Of a stretch of 64,000 bases of DNA, positions 35,290-44,505 are shown in pieces. The DNA comes from Polycladidibacter hongkongensis (GTDB taxonomy: Bacteria; Pseudomonadota; Alphaproteobacteria; Rhizobiales; Stappiaceae), in assembly GCF_001561995.1 (NCBI RefSeq), contig NZ_LLWC01000024.1, forward strand, positions 124,001-188,000, written 5' to 3'. Numbering within the stretch: position 1 is the stretch's first letter; the number at the start of each line of letters is the position of its first letter. A program made the translations under genes and the position numbers. The notes below the pieces were generated by a model. It worked only from the letters and a program-made list of their open reading frames with translations. It was not told the DNA's origin and searched no databases.

Positions 35290-36198
35290 TTACAAAGCCG
35301 GAGCGGGGTTTTCTGTTTTCAAAGCCTCTGCGAGACTATCAAAGACAAGGCGGATCTTTTTGCTGGTGTGCAATTCCCGGTGCGTCACCAGCCATGTTGG
35401 ATAATGGACTGTGAGGGCATCTATGTTAATGCGCTGCATGGTGGGGTGCAGCGCGGCGACTGCATTTGACATGGGAATAATACCATAGCCATTTAGGGCC
35501 AGCTGCCACGCCATGAGGCCGCTGGCACTGCTGGTGTAGCAGTGGGTTGCCGTGAGTGGGATGCCATGTTCTTTCAGGTATTCGATGTAGCGATCATCAT
35601 CACCAAAACCAACGAACTGGTGTCCCGCTAGCTCTTTCATAGACTGCGGCATTCCGTTTTCCATGAAGTAGCTTTGCGAGGCGTAGAAGCCTGCGGTGTT
35701 TTCGCAGACAAGGCGGGCAATCAACTCCGGCTCTTGCGGGCGTACATGGCGAATGGCGATGTCTGCCTCGCGCCTGCGTAAGTCTTGCAGGTGGTTGGAA
35801 ACAATAATTTCTAGGCGGAGATTTGGCGCTACCTTGTGTATCAGGTCAATGGCCGGGGGCAATGAGTAAAGGGCAAAAACATCGCTGGCGGTTATTGAGA
35901 GGGTGCCTTCAATGGTTTCAGCCTGACCTGCGGCATAAAGCGAGGCGAGCTCGGCCGCTTCCGCCATTGGGCTGAGCTGGTCGGCGATCGCTTTTCCTGC
36001 GTCGGTAAGGACCAGCCGCCTGCCAATGCGATCAAAAAGCAATGCGCCCAAATCCTCTTCAAACGCCGAAATTTGGCGCCCCAGAGTTGGTTGGCTCATC
36101 TTCAGCGCCTCGGCCGCGCCTGTGAGCGTACCGCAACGGGCGACGGCGAGAAAAGCGCGGGCGTGGTTCCAATCAAAGGCGTGTGCGGGTTGTTTCAT
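35290..36198 (-). CDS. LysR-family transcriptional regulator
   Basis: A 302-residue regulator. The winged helix-turn-helix spans residues 10-68 (LTGAAEALKMSQPTLGRQISAFEEDLG), followed by a linker helix and a periplasmic-binding-like effector domain (about 95-295). It is divergent from a small methyltransferase gene with a 94-base gap, the usual layout for a LysR regulator and its target. Effector unknown. Confidence 0.9.
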   Translation of the reverse strand: MKQPAHAFDWNHARAFLAVARCGTLTGAAEALKMSQPTLGRQISAFEEDLGALLFDRIGRRLVLTDAGKAIADQLSPMAEAAELASLYAAGQAETIEGTLSITASDVFALYSLPPAIDLIHKVAPNLRLEIIVSNHLQDLRRREADIAIRHVRPQEPELIARLVCENTAGFYASQSYFMENGMPQSMKELAGHQFVGFGDDDRYIEYLKEHGIPLTATHCYTSSASGLMAWQLALNGYGIIPMSNAVAALHPTMQRINIDALTVHYPTWLVTHRELHTSKKIRLVFDSLAEALKTENPAPAL

Positions 36199-36292
36199 GC
36201 AATTTTGAATGGTTTAAGTACGACATTGGCCGATTATAGCGCGAAACTACTGTGTTAGATAACTCCTAATTGCTGCTGTTAAGGAGATTATT

Positions 36293-36934
36293 ATGCAAAC
36301 TGCGGAAACATTCTGGGATAAAACTGCCAGTGGTTATGTGAAGTCTGCAATTTCGGACATGGATGCCTACACCTTTACTTTGGAGCGCACCCGCTCTTAT
36401 CTCAAGTCCAGTGACCGAGTGTTGGAAGTGGGGTGTGGTTCGGGCATGACTGCATTGAAGCTGGCCGGTAGTTGCGGCGAGATACTTGGTACTGACATCT
36501 CGGGAAAGATGGTGGATTACGCCCGGAAGGGGGCGCGGGATCAAGGGATTGTCAATGCCCGCTTTTTGAGGGCCGGGGCAGAGGATGTGTTGGCCGGAGA
36601 GGGGCGGTTTAATGCAATCATGGCGTTCAACCTATTGCATTTGGTGCCGGATCTGCCGCAAGTCTTGCAACAGTATCACGACATGCTGGAACCCGGCGGA
36701 CTGTTTATTTCCAAGACATTTAGCCTGCAGGACAGCGGTTTTGATGTAAAGATTGCATTGATGCGGGGCGTGTTGCCGCTGATGCAGATGGTCGGCAAAG
36801 CGCCTGAGGTGTTCTTCTTTACAGTGTCCGAGTTGGACAAGATGGTTGAAGCGGCGGGATTTGATATTCTCGAGACAGGCAACTATCCGGCAAAGCCACC
36901 GCGCCGTTATATCGTGGCTCGAAAACGCTGCTAG
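36293..36934 (+). CDS. Class I SAM-dependent methyltransferase
   Basis: A 213-residue soluble methyltransferase of the Methyltransf_11/UbiE-like group. Motif I is VLEVGCGSGMTALKL (about 43-57), the acidic motif II is GTDISGKMVD, and the AFNLLHLVPDLPQVLQ segment is the post-motif region. TTAAGGAGATT precedes ATG 36293, a strong ribosome site. Divergent from the LysR gene, which probably controls it. Substrate unknown. Confidence 0.87.
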   Translation: MQTAETFWDKTASGYVKSAISDMDAYTFTLERTRSYLKSSDRVLEVGCGSGMTALKLAGSCGEILGTDISGKMVDYARKGARDQGIVNARFLRAGAEDVLAGEGRFNAIMAFNLLHLVPDLPQVLQQYHDMLEPGGLFISKTFSLQDSGFDVKIALMRGVLPLMQMVGKAPEVFFFTVSELDKMVEAAGFDILETGNYPAKPPRRYIVARKRC

Positions 36935-36986
36935 GACTGCCCGCTATGGCTTCAGTTGCCAAGATGCGGCGGGCAAGGCCAAGCTT

Positions 36987-37595
36987 CTATGAACTCTTGG
37001 CGCGCTTGGAGTTGTCGTTTTGTGGTGTGCGCAGCCAAGTACGGTAGACCGGGTTTTTCTTGGTCATGCCAATGTAGAGCTGTGCCAGAATGTTTAGCTG
37101 TGCCGCTTTGCTGGCATGACAGATCAATGTGGCCGCCATGGCCGGTAGAAGCATGTGTGCATAAGCAAAGAAACAGGCGGCAGCAAAGCATAGGAACGAG
37201 GCGATCTGAAGCGCGAGTGCTTGCAGGTTTTGCCGTTGTGGGACAGGCACCAGCCGCTGATTGAGCCAGACACGCTCGCCGAAAATTGCGTGCGCATACC
37301 ACGTTTGCTTTGGACCTGTGCCAGCAGCGATGCGGGTGCTGGCCAAAGTCCATGCAATCAGCACAATCAGCGCGGCCAAGGTGTGTGGCCAATCGAACTG
37401 GTGTTTTTGCCACAGAGCGAGCTGCAAGAGGGGAAGCGTAATGGCGCGCAAGCCCAAGCTCCACCAAGAGGTAGAGCGCAGGCGTGCCGTATCTTTACCC
37501 ATTCCGGGGCTGAGGTGGCCGACGAAACGGCGCTCTGCCCGCTGCGGCGCGCGCCGAAAGTGGCTTTTTGCATTAGGTGGCAGTGATTTGGGCAT
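36987..37595 (-). CDS. DUF6653-like membrane protein
   Basis: A 202-residue protein with a basic N-terminus and about four hydrophobic segments (roughly 48-62, 68-85, 126-146, 150-165). The block TWYAHAIFGERVWLNQRLVPVP is the recognisable core resembling DUF6653. No catalytic motif seen. It follows phaC on the minus strand with only about 30 bases between, so cotranscription is possible. Function unknown. Confidence 0.6.
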   Translation of the reverse strand: MPKSLPPNAKSHFRRAPQRAERRFVGHLSPGMGKDTARLRSTSWWSLGLRAITLPLLQLALWQKHQFDWPHTLAALIVLIAWTLASTRIAAGTGPKQTWYAHAIFGERVWLNQRLVPVPQRQNLQALALQIASFLCFAAACFFAYAHMLLPAMAATLICHASKAAQLNILAQLYIGMTKKNPVYRTWLRTPQNDNSKRAKSS

Positions 37596-37624
37596 CTACC
37601 GATCTTGGCCCTGTTGTTTTTGTC

Positions 37625-39436
37625 CTAGTACCTCACTTTAACATAGGTGCCGGGCGCTTCAGTATATTTTTTCGCTGCGGCGGTGGATGGTTTGCGCGCC
37701 TTTACCGTTTGCGGGTCTTGACTGGTGATCCATTGTTGCCAGTGCGGCCACCAAGAGCCTGCGTGTTCCTTGGCGTTTTCTTGCCAAGAGTCTAACGAAC
37801 CATGCGGGGCAGGGCCGGTCCAGTATTGATATTTTTGTTTGTGCGGCGGGTTAACGACACCGGCAATGTGCCCTGATCCGCTGAGGACAAACTCGCACTC
37901 ACCGCCAAGGAGCTGCGCCCCTTTGAAGACAGAGGTGGCCGGGGCGATGTGATCTTCTTTGGTGGCAAGGTGGAACACGGGAATGGTGATGTCGTGCAGC
38001 TGTAGCGTTTCTCCGGCCAGCTGCATGGTGCCTGAGGCAAGCTCGTTGTTGAGGTAACAGCTGCGCAGGTAAAAGGAGTGGCAGGCCGACGTCATGCGGG
38101 TGCTGTCGGAGTTCCAGTAGAGCAGGTCGAAGGGGAAGGGCTCTTGGCCGCGGATATAGTTGTTCACCACGTATGGCCAGATAAGGTCGTTGGCGCGCAA
38201 CATATTAAATGCATTGGCCATTTTGCTACCTTCAAGATAGCCTTTGGCCTGCATGCGGGCCTCTAGCGTGGATAGTTGCTCTTCATCAACGAAGATTTGC
38301 AATTCACCTGCCTCGGTGAAGTCCACTTGGGTGGTGAGGAAGGTGGCACTGGCAAAGGGGGAGGGTTCTGTCTGCTTTGCCAAGTAAGCAAGAGTGGCGG
38401 CCAGCAGGGTGCCGCCCACGCAGTAGCCAACTGCATTTATTTCTTTGGTGCGGCAGACTTTTTGCAGTTTCTCGGCGCATTCCAGAACGCCTTGGCGCAT
38501 GTAATCTTCAAATGTTTTGTGCGCGAGGGTCTCGTCCGGATTGACCCAAGAAATGACAAAGACAGTGTGCCCTTGTGATACGGCCCATTTTATCCAGGAT
38601 TTCTCCTCGTTCAAATCAAGGATATAGTACTTATTGATCCAAGGGGGGATCACAAGCAGCGGGCGTTTTAGCGCTGTTTGCGTACTTGGCGCGTATTGGA
38701 TCAACTCGCAAAGCTCATTGCGCAGGATGACGGTGCCGGGGGTGGTGGCGATGTTCTCGCCTACCGTGAATTTGCTTTGATCGGTTTGGCGAATGCGCAA
38801 GTGCCCGTGCCCGGCGCGGATATCCTCGGCCAATTTATCAAGGCCATCGACCAGATTTTCCGCGTTGTTGCCTAGGGTTTCCTGTAGAAGCTCAGGATTG
38901 GTGAGAACGAAGTTTGATGGCGACATGGCGGCGGCCAACTGACGCATGTAGAAAGCGGCTTTACGGCGGGTATGGTCGTCCAGTTCGTCCGCTTCTTCCA
39001 CCAGATTTTGTGCCCAATCGCTGGTGAGCAAGTACATCTGCATAAGAAAATTAAAGAAATTGCCTTGCTGCCATTGTTCGTCTTTGAAGCGCTTGTCTTT
39101 CGGGTCTGGCAGGACAGGGTCTTGCGGTGCGTCGCCCACCATGGTCTTCAGGGTGTTGTTCCAGATGTTCATATAACCGGACCACAGGCGGGTTTGGGCC
39201 TCGATGGCGCGGGAGGGGTCTTTCATCCAGTATTCGGCAACAGGCGAGAGGGATTTGACGAGATTAGCGAGATCCTCTGGTGTGGTGTCGCTGGTTTGTT
39301 TGGTCTCGCGCGGCTCCAGATAAGCCGCAAGGGCCTTGCCGCCGTTTTCTGCCATTTTGGCGAGGTTTTGCGCAAATGCCTCGGGGTTGTTCACAATGAA
39401 ATCTAAGAGGGGGTTGGATTTGCTTTGCGCGGTCAT
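37625..39436 (-). CDS. phaC: Class I poly(3-hydroxyalkanoate) synthase
   Basis: Polymerises hydroxyacyl-CoA into polyhydroxyalkanoate storage granules. The 603-residue length is typical of class I PhaC. The lipase-like box GYCVGG holds the catalytic Cys339; KEDHIAP and GSGHIAG supply the Asp and His. The N-terminal 200 residues form the dimer-controlling domain. ATG 39436 follows a weak purine stretch (TCCAAGGAATTTTCC). No phaA, phaB or phasin gene is in the window. Confidence 0.96.
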   Translation of the reverse strand: MTAQSKSNPLLDFIVNNPEAFAQNLAKMAENGGKALAAYLEPRETKQTSDTTPEDLANLVKSLSPVAEYWMKDPSRAIEAQTRLWSGYMNIWNNTLKTMVGDAPQDPVLPDPKDKRFKDEQWQQGNFFNFLMQMYLLTSDWAQNLVEEADELDDHTRRKAAFYMRQLAAAMSPSNFVLTNPELLQETLGNNAENLVDGLDKLAEDIRAGHGHLRIRQTDQSKFTVGENIATTPGTVILRNELCELIQYAPSTQTALKRPLLVIPPWINKYYILDLNEEKSWIKWAVSQGHTVFVISWVNPDETLAHKTFEDYMRQGVLECAEKLQKVCRTKEINAVGYCVGGTLLAATLAYLAKQTEPSPFASATFLTTQVDFTEAGELQIFVDEEQLSTLEARMQAKGYLEGSKMANAFNMLRANDLIWPYVVNNYIRGQEPFPFDLLYWNSDSTRMTSACHSFYLRSCYLNNELASGTMQLAGETLQLHDITIPVFHLATKEDHIAPATSVFKGAQLLGGECEFVLSGSGHIAGVVNPPHKQKYQYWTGPAPHGSLDSWQENAKEHAGSWWPHWQQWITSQDPQTVKARKPSTAAAKKYTEAPGTYVKVRY

Positions 39437-39766
39437 GGAAAATTCCTTGGATCATCAAAACTTGAACTGCAATGGGCCCGTGACCAAGAGAGGAGAGGTG
39501 CATGGCGTTTTGATCGCATGCTTCGCCCGCTCTTGTGTTGCCTCTCAAATATTGGGGGCGGCTTGGTATAAGCGCAACTCGTCATAAGTTGGGGGCAGCG
39601 GCCAACCTAATCAACGCTAATGTCAGCGCTGTGAATTGAGCACCCTGAAAAAACAGGGGGTGAATACTCTGAGATGCTGGTAGAAACCAAAGGTTGCAAA
39701 CCACGTATTGTGCTTTAAAACAGGCACGGGTTTTGAATTTTTGACTTTCTAATTTAGGGGATTTTG
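39437..39766. other. Divergent region between phaC and lipoprotein gene
   Basis: 330 bases with promoters expected for both directions but none I can define with confidence. A short CCCTG/CAGGG hairpin with an A6 loop lies near 39643-39658. No gene. Confidence 0.4.
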
Positions 39767-40081
39767 ATGCGCACTGCTGCCGTTCGCCAAGTGGTTATCG
39801 TGGGGTTACTTGGTATTTTGGTGTCCGCCTGTGCGTTTAACGATAGCTTGACGGTGTACGAAGCGGCAACGGATGAGCCTCCGACGCCACTGCGTGGGCT
39901 GCAAGAGACGCAGCAAGAAAAGTTGCTAAGCCCGGCTGGCAAACAGGCGCGCATAAACCAATTGGGTCAAGCGGCGCAGGGGAATGAAGCCGAAGGTGGG
40001 GCGGTAAGCTCCAGCGGTGCAACAATTGCAGAAATCCAAAGCCTTGCCCAAAAGCAGAAAGAGCAGCTGCAAGCGCCTTAG
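39767..40081 (+). CDS. Small outer-envelope lipoprotein
   Basis: A 104-residue predicted lipoprotein. The signal peptide (residues 1-22) ends in the lipobox LVSAC. The mature part is hydrophilic, Gln/Ala rich and probably disordered or helical, with no domain recognised. ATG 39767 lies after GGGGATTTTG, a good ribosome site. Divergent from phaC and convergent with the MazG-like gene. Function unknown. Confidence 0.7.
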   Translation: MRTAAVRQVVIVGLLGILVSACAFNDSLTVYEAATDEPPTPLRGLQETQQEKLLSPAGKQARINQLGQAAQGNEAEGGAVSSSGATIAEIQSLAQKQKEQLQAP

Positions 40082-40112
40082 TGTTTTGTATCGCGTTGTT
40101 GGACCTGAGGCT

Positions 40113-40478
40113 TTAGCTATCTGATGCATCTTCTTGCATGTGTAGGCACGCGGGAAGCGCGCTTAGGCGGGCAAACCATTTTTCATCAAGGGCACTTTCA
40201 ATATCTAGCCCCGCATGATCGGCAAAGAGGAGCAGGTGTGCCATGACATCGGCAGCCTCGCGGTTCAACTCGTTCAATAGCTCGTCTGCACTTGCGCCAT
40301 TGGTGCGGCCTTGGCCACTGTGTTTCAGGTAGGCCGCGGTTAGCTCCCCCAATTCTTCGGTCAGCTTGGCCAGATACCACATGTCGTTGCGTTCAATAGC
40401 AAAGGCTTTTGCATAGATATCACTGACCTGTTTGGCCTTCTCAGTTAGTTCCGGAAGGGTTCTTGCGGTTTTTGCCAT
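40113..40478 (-). CDS. MazG-like nucleotide pyrophosphohydrolase
   Basis: A 121-residue all-alpha NTP pyrophosphatase-type protein. Metal-binding carboxylates are visible in KLTEELGELTAAYL (EExxE, about 40-45) and ELNREAADVMAHLL (ExxxD-type). Family members hydrolyse NTPs or dNTPs to monophosphates, cleaning damaged nucleotides. Single gene, minus strand. Confidence 0.82.
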   Translation of the reverse strand: MAKTARTLPELTEKAKQVSDIYAKAFAIERNDMWYLAKLTEELGELTAAYLKHSGQGRTNGASADELLNELNREAADVMAHLLLFADHAGLDIESALDEKWFARLSALPACLHMQEDASDS

Positions 40479-40713
40479 TAAAATTGGTCTTTCCTCATCA
40501 ATCGAAACGGGAATATCGATGCTAAACTAGGTAAGCTCTACTGTTCTTTCACAGGGAACGGTGGCAAAGCAAAAAAAACGCCGGAATATGCCTATGGAGC
40601 GATGCAAAATGTCGCGCCACCTGCTAAACCCGAGACTACCCAGATGATTCATATGGGTAATCTAAAACCTTAGATAGCATTTGCGAAATTAGTAAGAAAG
40701 CGAGACTCGCGTC

Positions 40714-41898
40714 ATGGAAGACTTTCACAAGACACGCCGGCTACCGCCATATGTCTTTGAACAAGTGAACCGTCTGAAAGCAAAAGCGCGAGCGGCGGGA
40801 GCCGATATCATTGATATGGGTATGGGCAACCCGGATCTGCCAACGCCACAGCATATTGTTGATAAGCTGGTGGAGACTGTGCAGAATCCGCGCACACACC
40901 GCTATTCCGCTTCCAAGGGGATTCCGGGCCTGCGTAAAGCGCAAGCCAACTATTACGAGCGCCGCTTTGGCGTGAAACTGAATCCGGATACGCAGGTTGT
41001 GGCCACCCTCGGCTCTAAAGAGGGCTTTGCCAATATGGCGCAAGCGATTACGGCGCCGGGTGATGTGGTGCTGGTGCCAAATCCGAGCTACCCGATCCAT
41101 GCCTTCGGCTTTCTGATGGCCGGTGCTTCACTGCGCTCAATTCCGGCAACACCGGGGCCGGAGTTGTTTGAGGCGCTGGAGCGGGCGGTGATCCACTCTG
41201 TACCCAAGCCAATTGCAATAATCCTATGCTTCCCGGCAAACCCGACAGCGGCCTGTGCAGATCTGGATTTCTATCGTGATGTGGTGGCCTTTGCCCGCAA
41301 ACACGAGATCTTTATCCTGTCCGATCTGGCGTATTCTGAAATTTACTTTGGCGATACGCCGCCACCTTCTATCTTGCAGGTGCCGGGGGCTATGGATGTG
41401 GCGGCAGAGTTTACCTCGCTGTCGAAAACCTTCTCAATGCCGGGTTGGCGCATGGGTTTTGCAGTTGGCAACGAGCGGTTGATTAGCGCCTTGGCACGGG
41501 TGAAGTCCTATCTGGATTATGGCGCGTTCACGCCAATTCAGGTTGCTGCGGCCACTGCGCTGAATGGCTCTGACGCGTGTATTCAGGCAACCCGCGAGGT
41601 ATATCGCAAGCGCCGTGATGTGCTGGTGGATACGTTTGGCCGGGCTGGCTGGGATATTCCTTCGCCGGAGGCCTCGATGTTTGCTTGGGCACCTATCCCC
41701 GAAAAATTCGAGCACCTTGGTTCGTTGGGCTTTTCCAAGATGCTCATCGAGAAGGCCGATCTTGCCGTGGCGCCGGGTATTGGCTTTGGCGAGCATGGCG
41801 AGGGGTTTGTCCGCCTAGGCTTGGTAGAGAATGAACAGCGGATCCGTCAGGCAGCGCGCAACTTGCGTAAGTTGTTTGATAATTCTAAATCGCTGTAA
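40714..41898 (+). CDS. Class I/II aminotransferase (LL-diaminopimelate aminotransferase / AlaC-like)
   Basis: A 394-residue PLP aminotransferase. The PLP Lys is in SLSKTFSMPGWRMGF (about residue 235), with upstream NPDLPTPQ and FPANPTAA motifs and the C-terminal substrate Arg in FVRLGLVENEQR. It is often annotated as LL-diaminopimelate aminotransferase in alphaproteobacteria, but AlaC-type alanine or glutamate transamination is equally possible. It lies directly upstream of hom, with a terminator between, so it is a separate unit in an aspartate-family neighbourhood. Confidence 0.9.
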   Translation: MEDFHKTRRLPPYVFEQVNRLKAKARAAGADIIDMGMGNPDLPTPQHIVDKLVETVQNPRTHRYSASKGIPGLRKAQANYYERRFGVKLNPDTQVVATLGSKEGFANMAQAITAPGDVVLVPNPSYPIHAFGFLMAGASLRSIPATPGPELFEALERAVIHSVPKPIAIILCFPANPTAACADLDFYRDVVAFARKHEIFILSDLAYSEIYFGDTPPPSILQVPGAMDVAAEFTSLSKTFSMPGWRMGFAVGNERLISALARVKSYLDYGAFTPIQVAAATALNGSDACIQATREVYRKRRDVLVDTFGRAGWDIPSPEASMFAWAPIPEKFEHLGSLGFSKMLIEKADLAVAPGIGFGEHGEGFVRLGLVENEQRIRQAARNLRKLFDNSKSL

Positions 41899-41917
41899 AC
41901 ATAATAGATGATAAGGA

Positions 41918-41943
41918 AACCGGGCTCTTTAGCCCGGTTTTCG
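41918..41943 (+). terminator. Terminator between aminotransferase gene and hom
   Basis: AAACCGGGCT and AGCCCGGTTT arms with a CTTT loop, followed by TCG; perfect 10-base stem 20 bases after the aminotransferase stop. Confidence 0.85.
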
Positions 41944-41974
41944 TTAGAGAACGAAGTAGACAGGTCATTCGATT

Positions 41975-43300
41975 ATGAGTGCAAAGATCAAAGTAGGTGT
42001 CGCCGGACTGGGAACAGTGGGCGTTTCGTTTTGTCGCATTGTGCTGGAAAAGGCACAGATGCTGGCCACCCGCAGTCAATGCCAGTTCGAGCTGACCGGG
42101 GTGACCGCCCGCTCAAAAGGAAAAGACCGTGGCATAGATTTGTCCGGAGCGCAGTGGTTTGACGATGCGGTGTCGCTGGCGAAGGCGCCCAGTATTGACG
42201 TCTTTGTAGAGCTGATTGGCGGCGAAGATGGTGATGCCCTTGCCAGTGTGGAAGCGGCGCTGAAAGCTGGAAAGCACGTTATTACCGCCAATAAAGCGCT
42301 GCTTGCCAAGCACGGTGTGGCGCTGGCCACGCTTGCAGAAGAGAACAGTGTTAGCCTGAATTACGAGGCGGCGGTTGCTGGCGGGATTCCAATCGTTAAG
42401 AGCATGCGCGAGACGCTGGCGGGCAATGATGTGAGCCGCGTCTATGGCATTTTGAACGGCACCTGCAACTATATTTTGACGCGGATGGAGCGCGAGGGCT
42501 TGTCCTTTAATGCGTGTCTTGCCGATGCGCAGCGCCTTGGCTACGCAGAAGCGGATCCGACCTTTGATATTGAAGGTTATGATACAGCACACAAGCTGGC
42601 ATTGCTGACATCGCTGGCATTTGGCACGCAAGTATCAGCCGATGATATCTATGTGGAGGGGATTACCTCGATCACTACGGCAGATATTCTGGCAGCTGAG
42701 GAGCTTGGGTACCGTATCAAGCTGCTTGGGGTGGCACAGAAGACCGATACAGGTATTGAACAGCGCGTTCATCCGACAATGGTGCCGAAAAACTCGGCGA
42801 TTGCGCGGGTGAGCGGTGTTCTCAATGCAGTTGCCGCTGATGGGGATGCTGTGGGCGAGGTTGTGCTGGTTGGTCCCGGTGCTGGGGGGGATGCAACGGC
42901 TTCCTCTGTTGTAGCAGATCTGATCGACATTGGCCGCGGTGTACGCCTGCCGGTGTTTGGCACCCCTTGTGCGCAGTTGCAGCCTTATAAGCGCGCGCTG
43001 ATGCGCCGCCATGAGGGGGGGTACTACATTCGTCTTACCCTAAAAGATACCGCAGGCGCCTTTGCTCTGATTGCGCAGGAAATGGCACAAAAAGGCATCT
43101 CCTTGCAATCCATCGTCCAGCGACGCGGCCCGGTGGGCGCAGAGCCGGTGAACGAGCAGGATGGCAAAGAGCCGCTGCCGGTTATTTTGATTACCCATGA
43201 CACCACCGAATTGGCGGTGCGTGAGGCACTTGAATCTATCACAGCCCTGAATGTGATTGATGGCAAGCCGCAGATGTTGCGGATTGAAAACCTAAACTAA
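41975..43300 (+). CDS. hom: Homoserine dehydrogenase
   Basis: Reduces aspartate semialdehyde to homoserine for threonine and methionine. The 441-residue protein has an N-terminal NAD(P) domain (VGVAGLGTVGVSF, about 8-20), a catalytic domain with GTCNYILTRM and the EADPTFDIEGYD segment, and a C-terminal ACT domain (about 355-435) for feedback by threonine. ATG 41975 matches the family start. glpX follows after 48 bases and recJ comes next, a conserved alphaproteobacterial order. Confidence 0.96.
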   Translation: MSAKIKVGVAGLGTVGVSFCRIVLEKAQMLATRSQCQFELTGVTARSKGKDRGIDLSGAQWFDDAVSLAKAPSIDVFVELIGGEDGDALASVEAALKAGKHVITANKALLAKHGVALATLAEENSVSLNYEAAVAGGIPIVKSMRETLAGNDVSRVYGILNGTCNYILTRMEREGLSFNACLADAQRLGYAEADPTFDIEGYDTAHKLALLTSLAFGTQVSADDIYVEGITSITTADILAAEELGYRIKLLGVAQKTDTGIEQRVHPTMVPKNSAIARVSGVLNAVAADGDAVGEVVLVGPGAGGDATASSVVADLIDIGRGVRLPVFGTPCAQLQPYKRALMRRHEGGYYIRLTLKDTAGAFALIAQEMAQKGISLQSIVQRRGPVGAEPVNEQDGKEPLPVILITHDTTELAVREALESITALNVIDGKPQMLRIENLN

Positions 43301-43348
43301 ACCCTGCCAGTGTTACTGGATGGCAAACGAACTCTGCCGAGGAATGGA

Positions 43349-44344
43349 ATGGCGACAGGTATAACCGAGGAAATCGACGTTCTGGATCGAATCCTGACGT
43401 TGGAACTTGCGCGTGTGACAGAACGGGCTGCCGTTTCTGCTGCACGGTTGCGCGGACGTGGGGACGAGAAAGCCGCAGACCAAGCTGCGGTGGATGCGAT
43501 GCGCCGCGAGTTGAACCAGCTGCCCATTGAGGGAACGGTGGTGATCGGCGAGGGTGAGCGCGATGAAGCGCCTATGCTCTATATTGGCGAGAAGGTTGGC
43601 ACCAAAGCGGGACCGAAAGTGGATATTGCCCTTGATCCGCTGGAGGGCACCACTTTGTGCGCTAAGAATATGCCAAACTCTATCGCGGTGATTGCGCTGG
43701 CGCCGGAGGGGGATTTGCTAAATGCCCCTGATAGCTACATGGCGAAAATTGCGATTGGGCCGGGTTATCCGGCGGGCACAATCAATCTGGATGATCCAAT
43801 TGCGGTGAATCTGGATCGTGTTGCCAAGGCAAAAGGTGTGCCGGTTGGTGAGCTTACCGTGTGTGTGCTGGACCGGCCGCGCCACGCAAAGCTGATTGAC
43901 GAAATCCGCGCTGCCGGAGCCTCTATTTACCTGATTGGTGATGGGGATGTGGCTGGTATTATTCATACCACCAACCCTGATGAAACCGGCATCGACCTTT
44001 ATGTGGGCACTGGCGGTGCGCCTGAGGGCGTACTGGCGGCAGCCGCGCTGCGTTGCATCGGTGGCCAGATGGAGGGGCGACTTGTTATCACCCGCGAGGA
44101 GCAGGTGGAGCGGGCGCACCGGATGGGCATTGAAGACATCCATCGCAAGTTCACCATGGAAGAAATGGCGGGCGGAGATGTGATTTTTGCCGCAACAGGT
44201 GTAACCGATGGCAACTTCCTGCGCGGGGTGAAGATGGGGCGCAACCATATCTCCACGCATACGGTGGTGATGCGTTCCAGCACGGGCACTGTGCGCTTTA
44301 TCGAGGCGCAGCACCACCAGCTGGAAAAATTCCACTTGGATTAA
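43349..44344 (+). CDS. glpX: Class II fructose-1,6-bisphosphatase (GlpX)
   Basis: Gluconeogenic phosphatase, 331 residues from ATG 43349. GAGGAATGGA sits just upstream; an earlier GTG 43310 would add 13 residues without family sequence. Metal and phosphate motifs are present: GEGERDEAPMLYIGE, DPLEGTT, GDGDVAG, and the YVGTGGAPEGVLAA block. It lies between hom and recJ. Some GlpX enzymes also act on sedoheptulose bisphosphate; this cannot be told here. Confidence 0.95.
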   Translation: MATGITEEIDVLDRILTLELARVTERAAVSAARLRGRGDEKAADQAAVDAMRRELNQLPIEGTVVIGEGERDEAPMLYIGEKVGTKAGPKVDIALDPLEGTTLCAKNMPNSIAVIALAPEGDLLNAPDSYMAKIAIGPGYPAGTINLDDPIAVNLDRVAKAKGVPVGELTVCVLDRPRHAKLIDEIRAAGASIYLIGDGDVAGIIHTTNPDETGIDLYVGTGGAPEGVLAAAALRCIGGQMEGRLVITREEQVERAHRMGIEDIHRKFTMEEMAGGDVIFAATGVTDGNFLRGVKMGRNHISTHTVVMRSSTGTVRFIEAQHHQLEKFHLD

Positions 44345-44370
44345 CAGCGCAGGTTGTTTTACAAAGCGGA

Positions 44371-44403
44371 ATAAGGGCGTGTGCGTAAGGCATGCGCCTT
44401 TTT
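44371..44403 (+). terminator. Terminator after glpX
   Basis: Imperfect stem AAGGGCGTGTGC/GCATGCGCCTT with a short GTAAG loop, then TTTCTTTTTT. It may attenuate rather than fully separate recJ from hom-glpX. Confidence 0.7.
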
Positions 44404-44505
44404 CTTTTTTGCCGCGGACAGCTTTGCTAAGCGCATAGGAAAGCGGCTAAAGTTCATCAACATTTTTGCAGCACATAACAGCACACCAGACAAAGAGAGA
44501 CACAC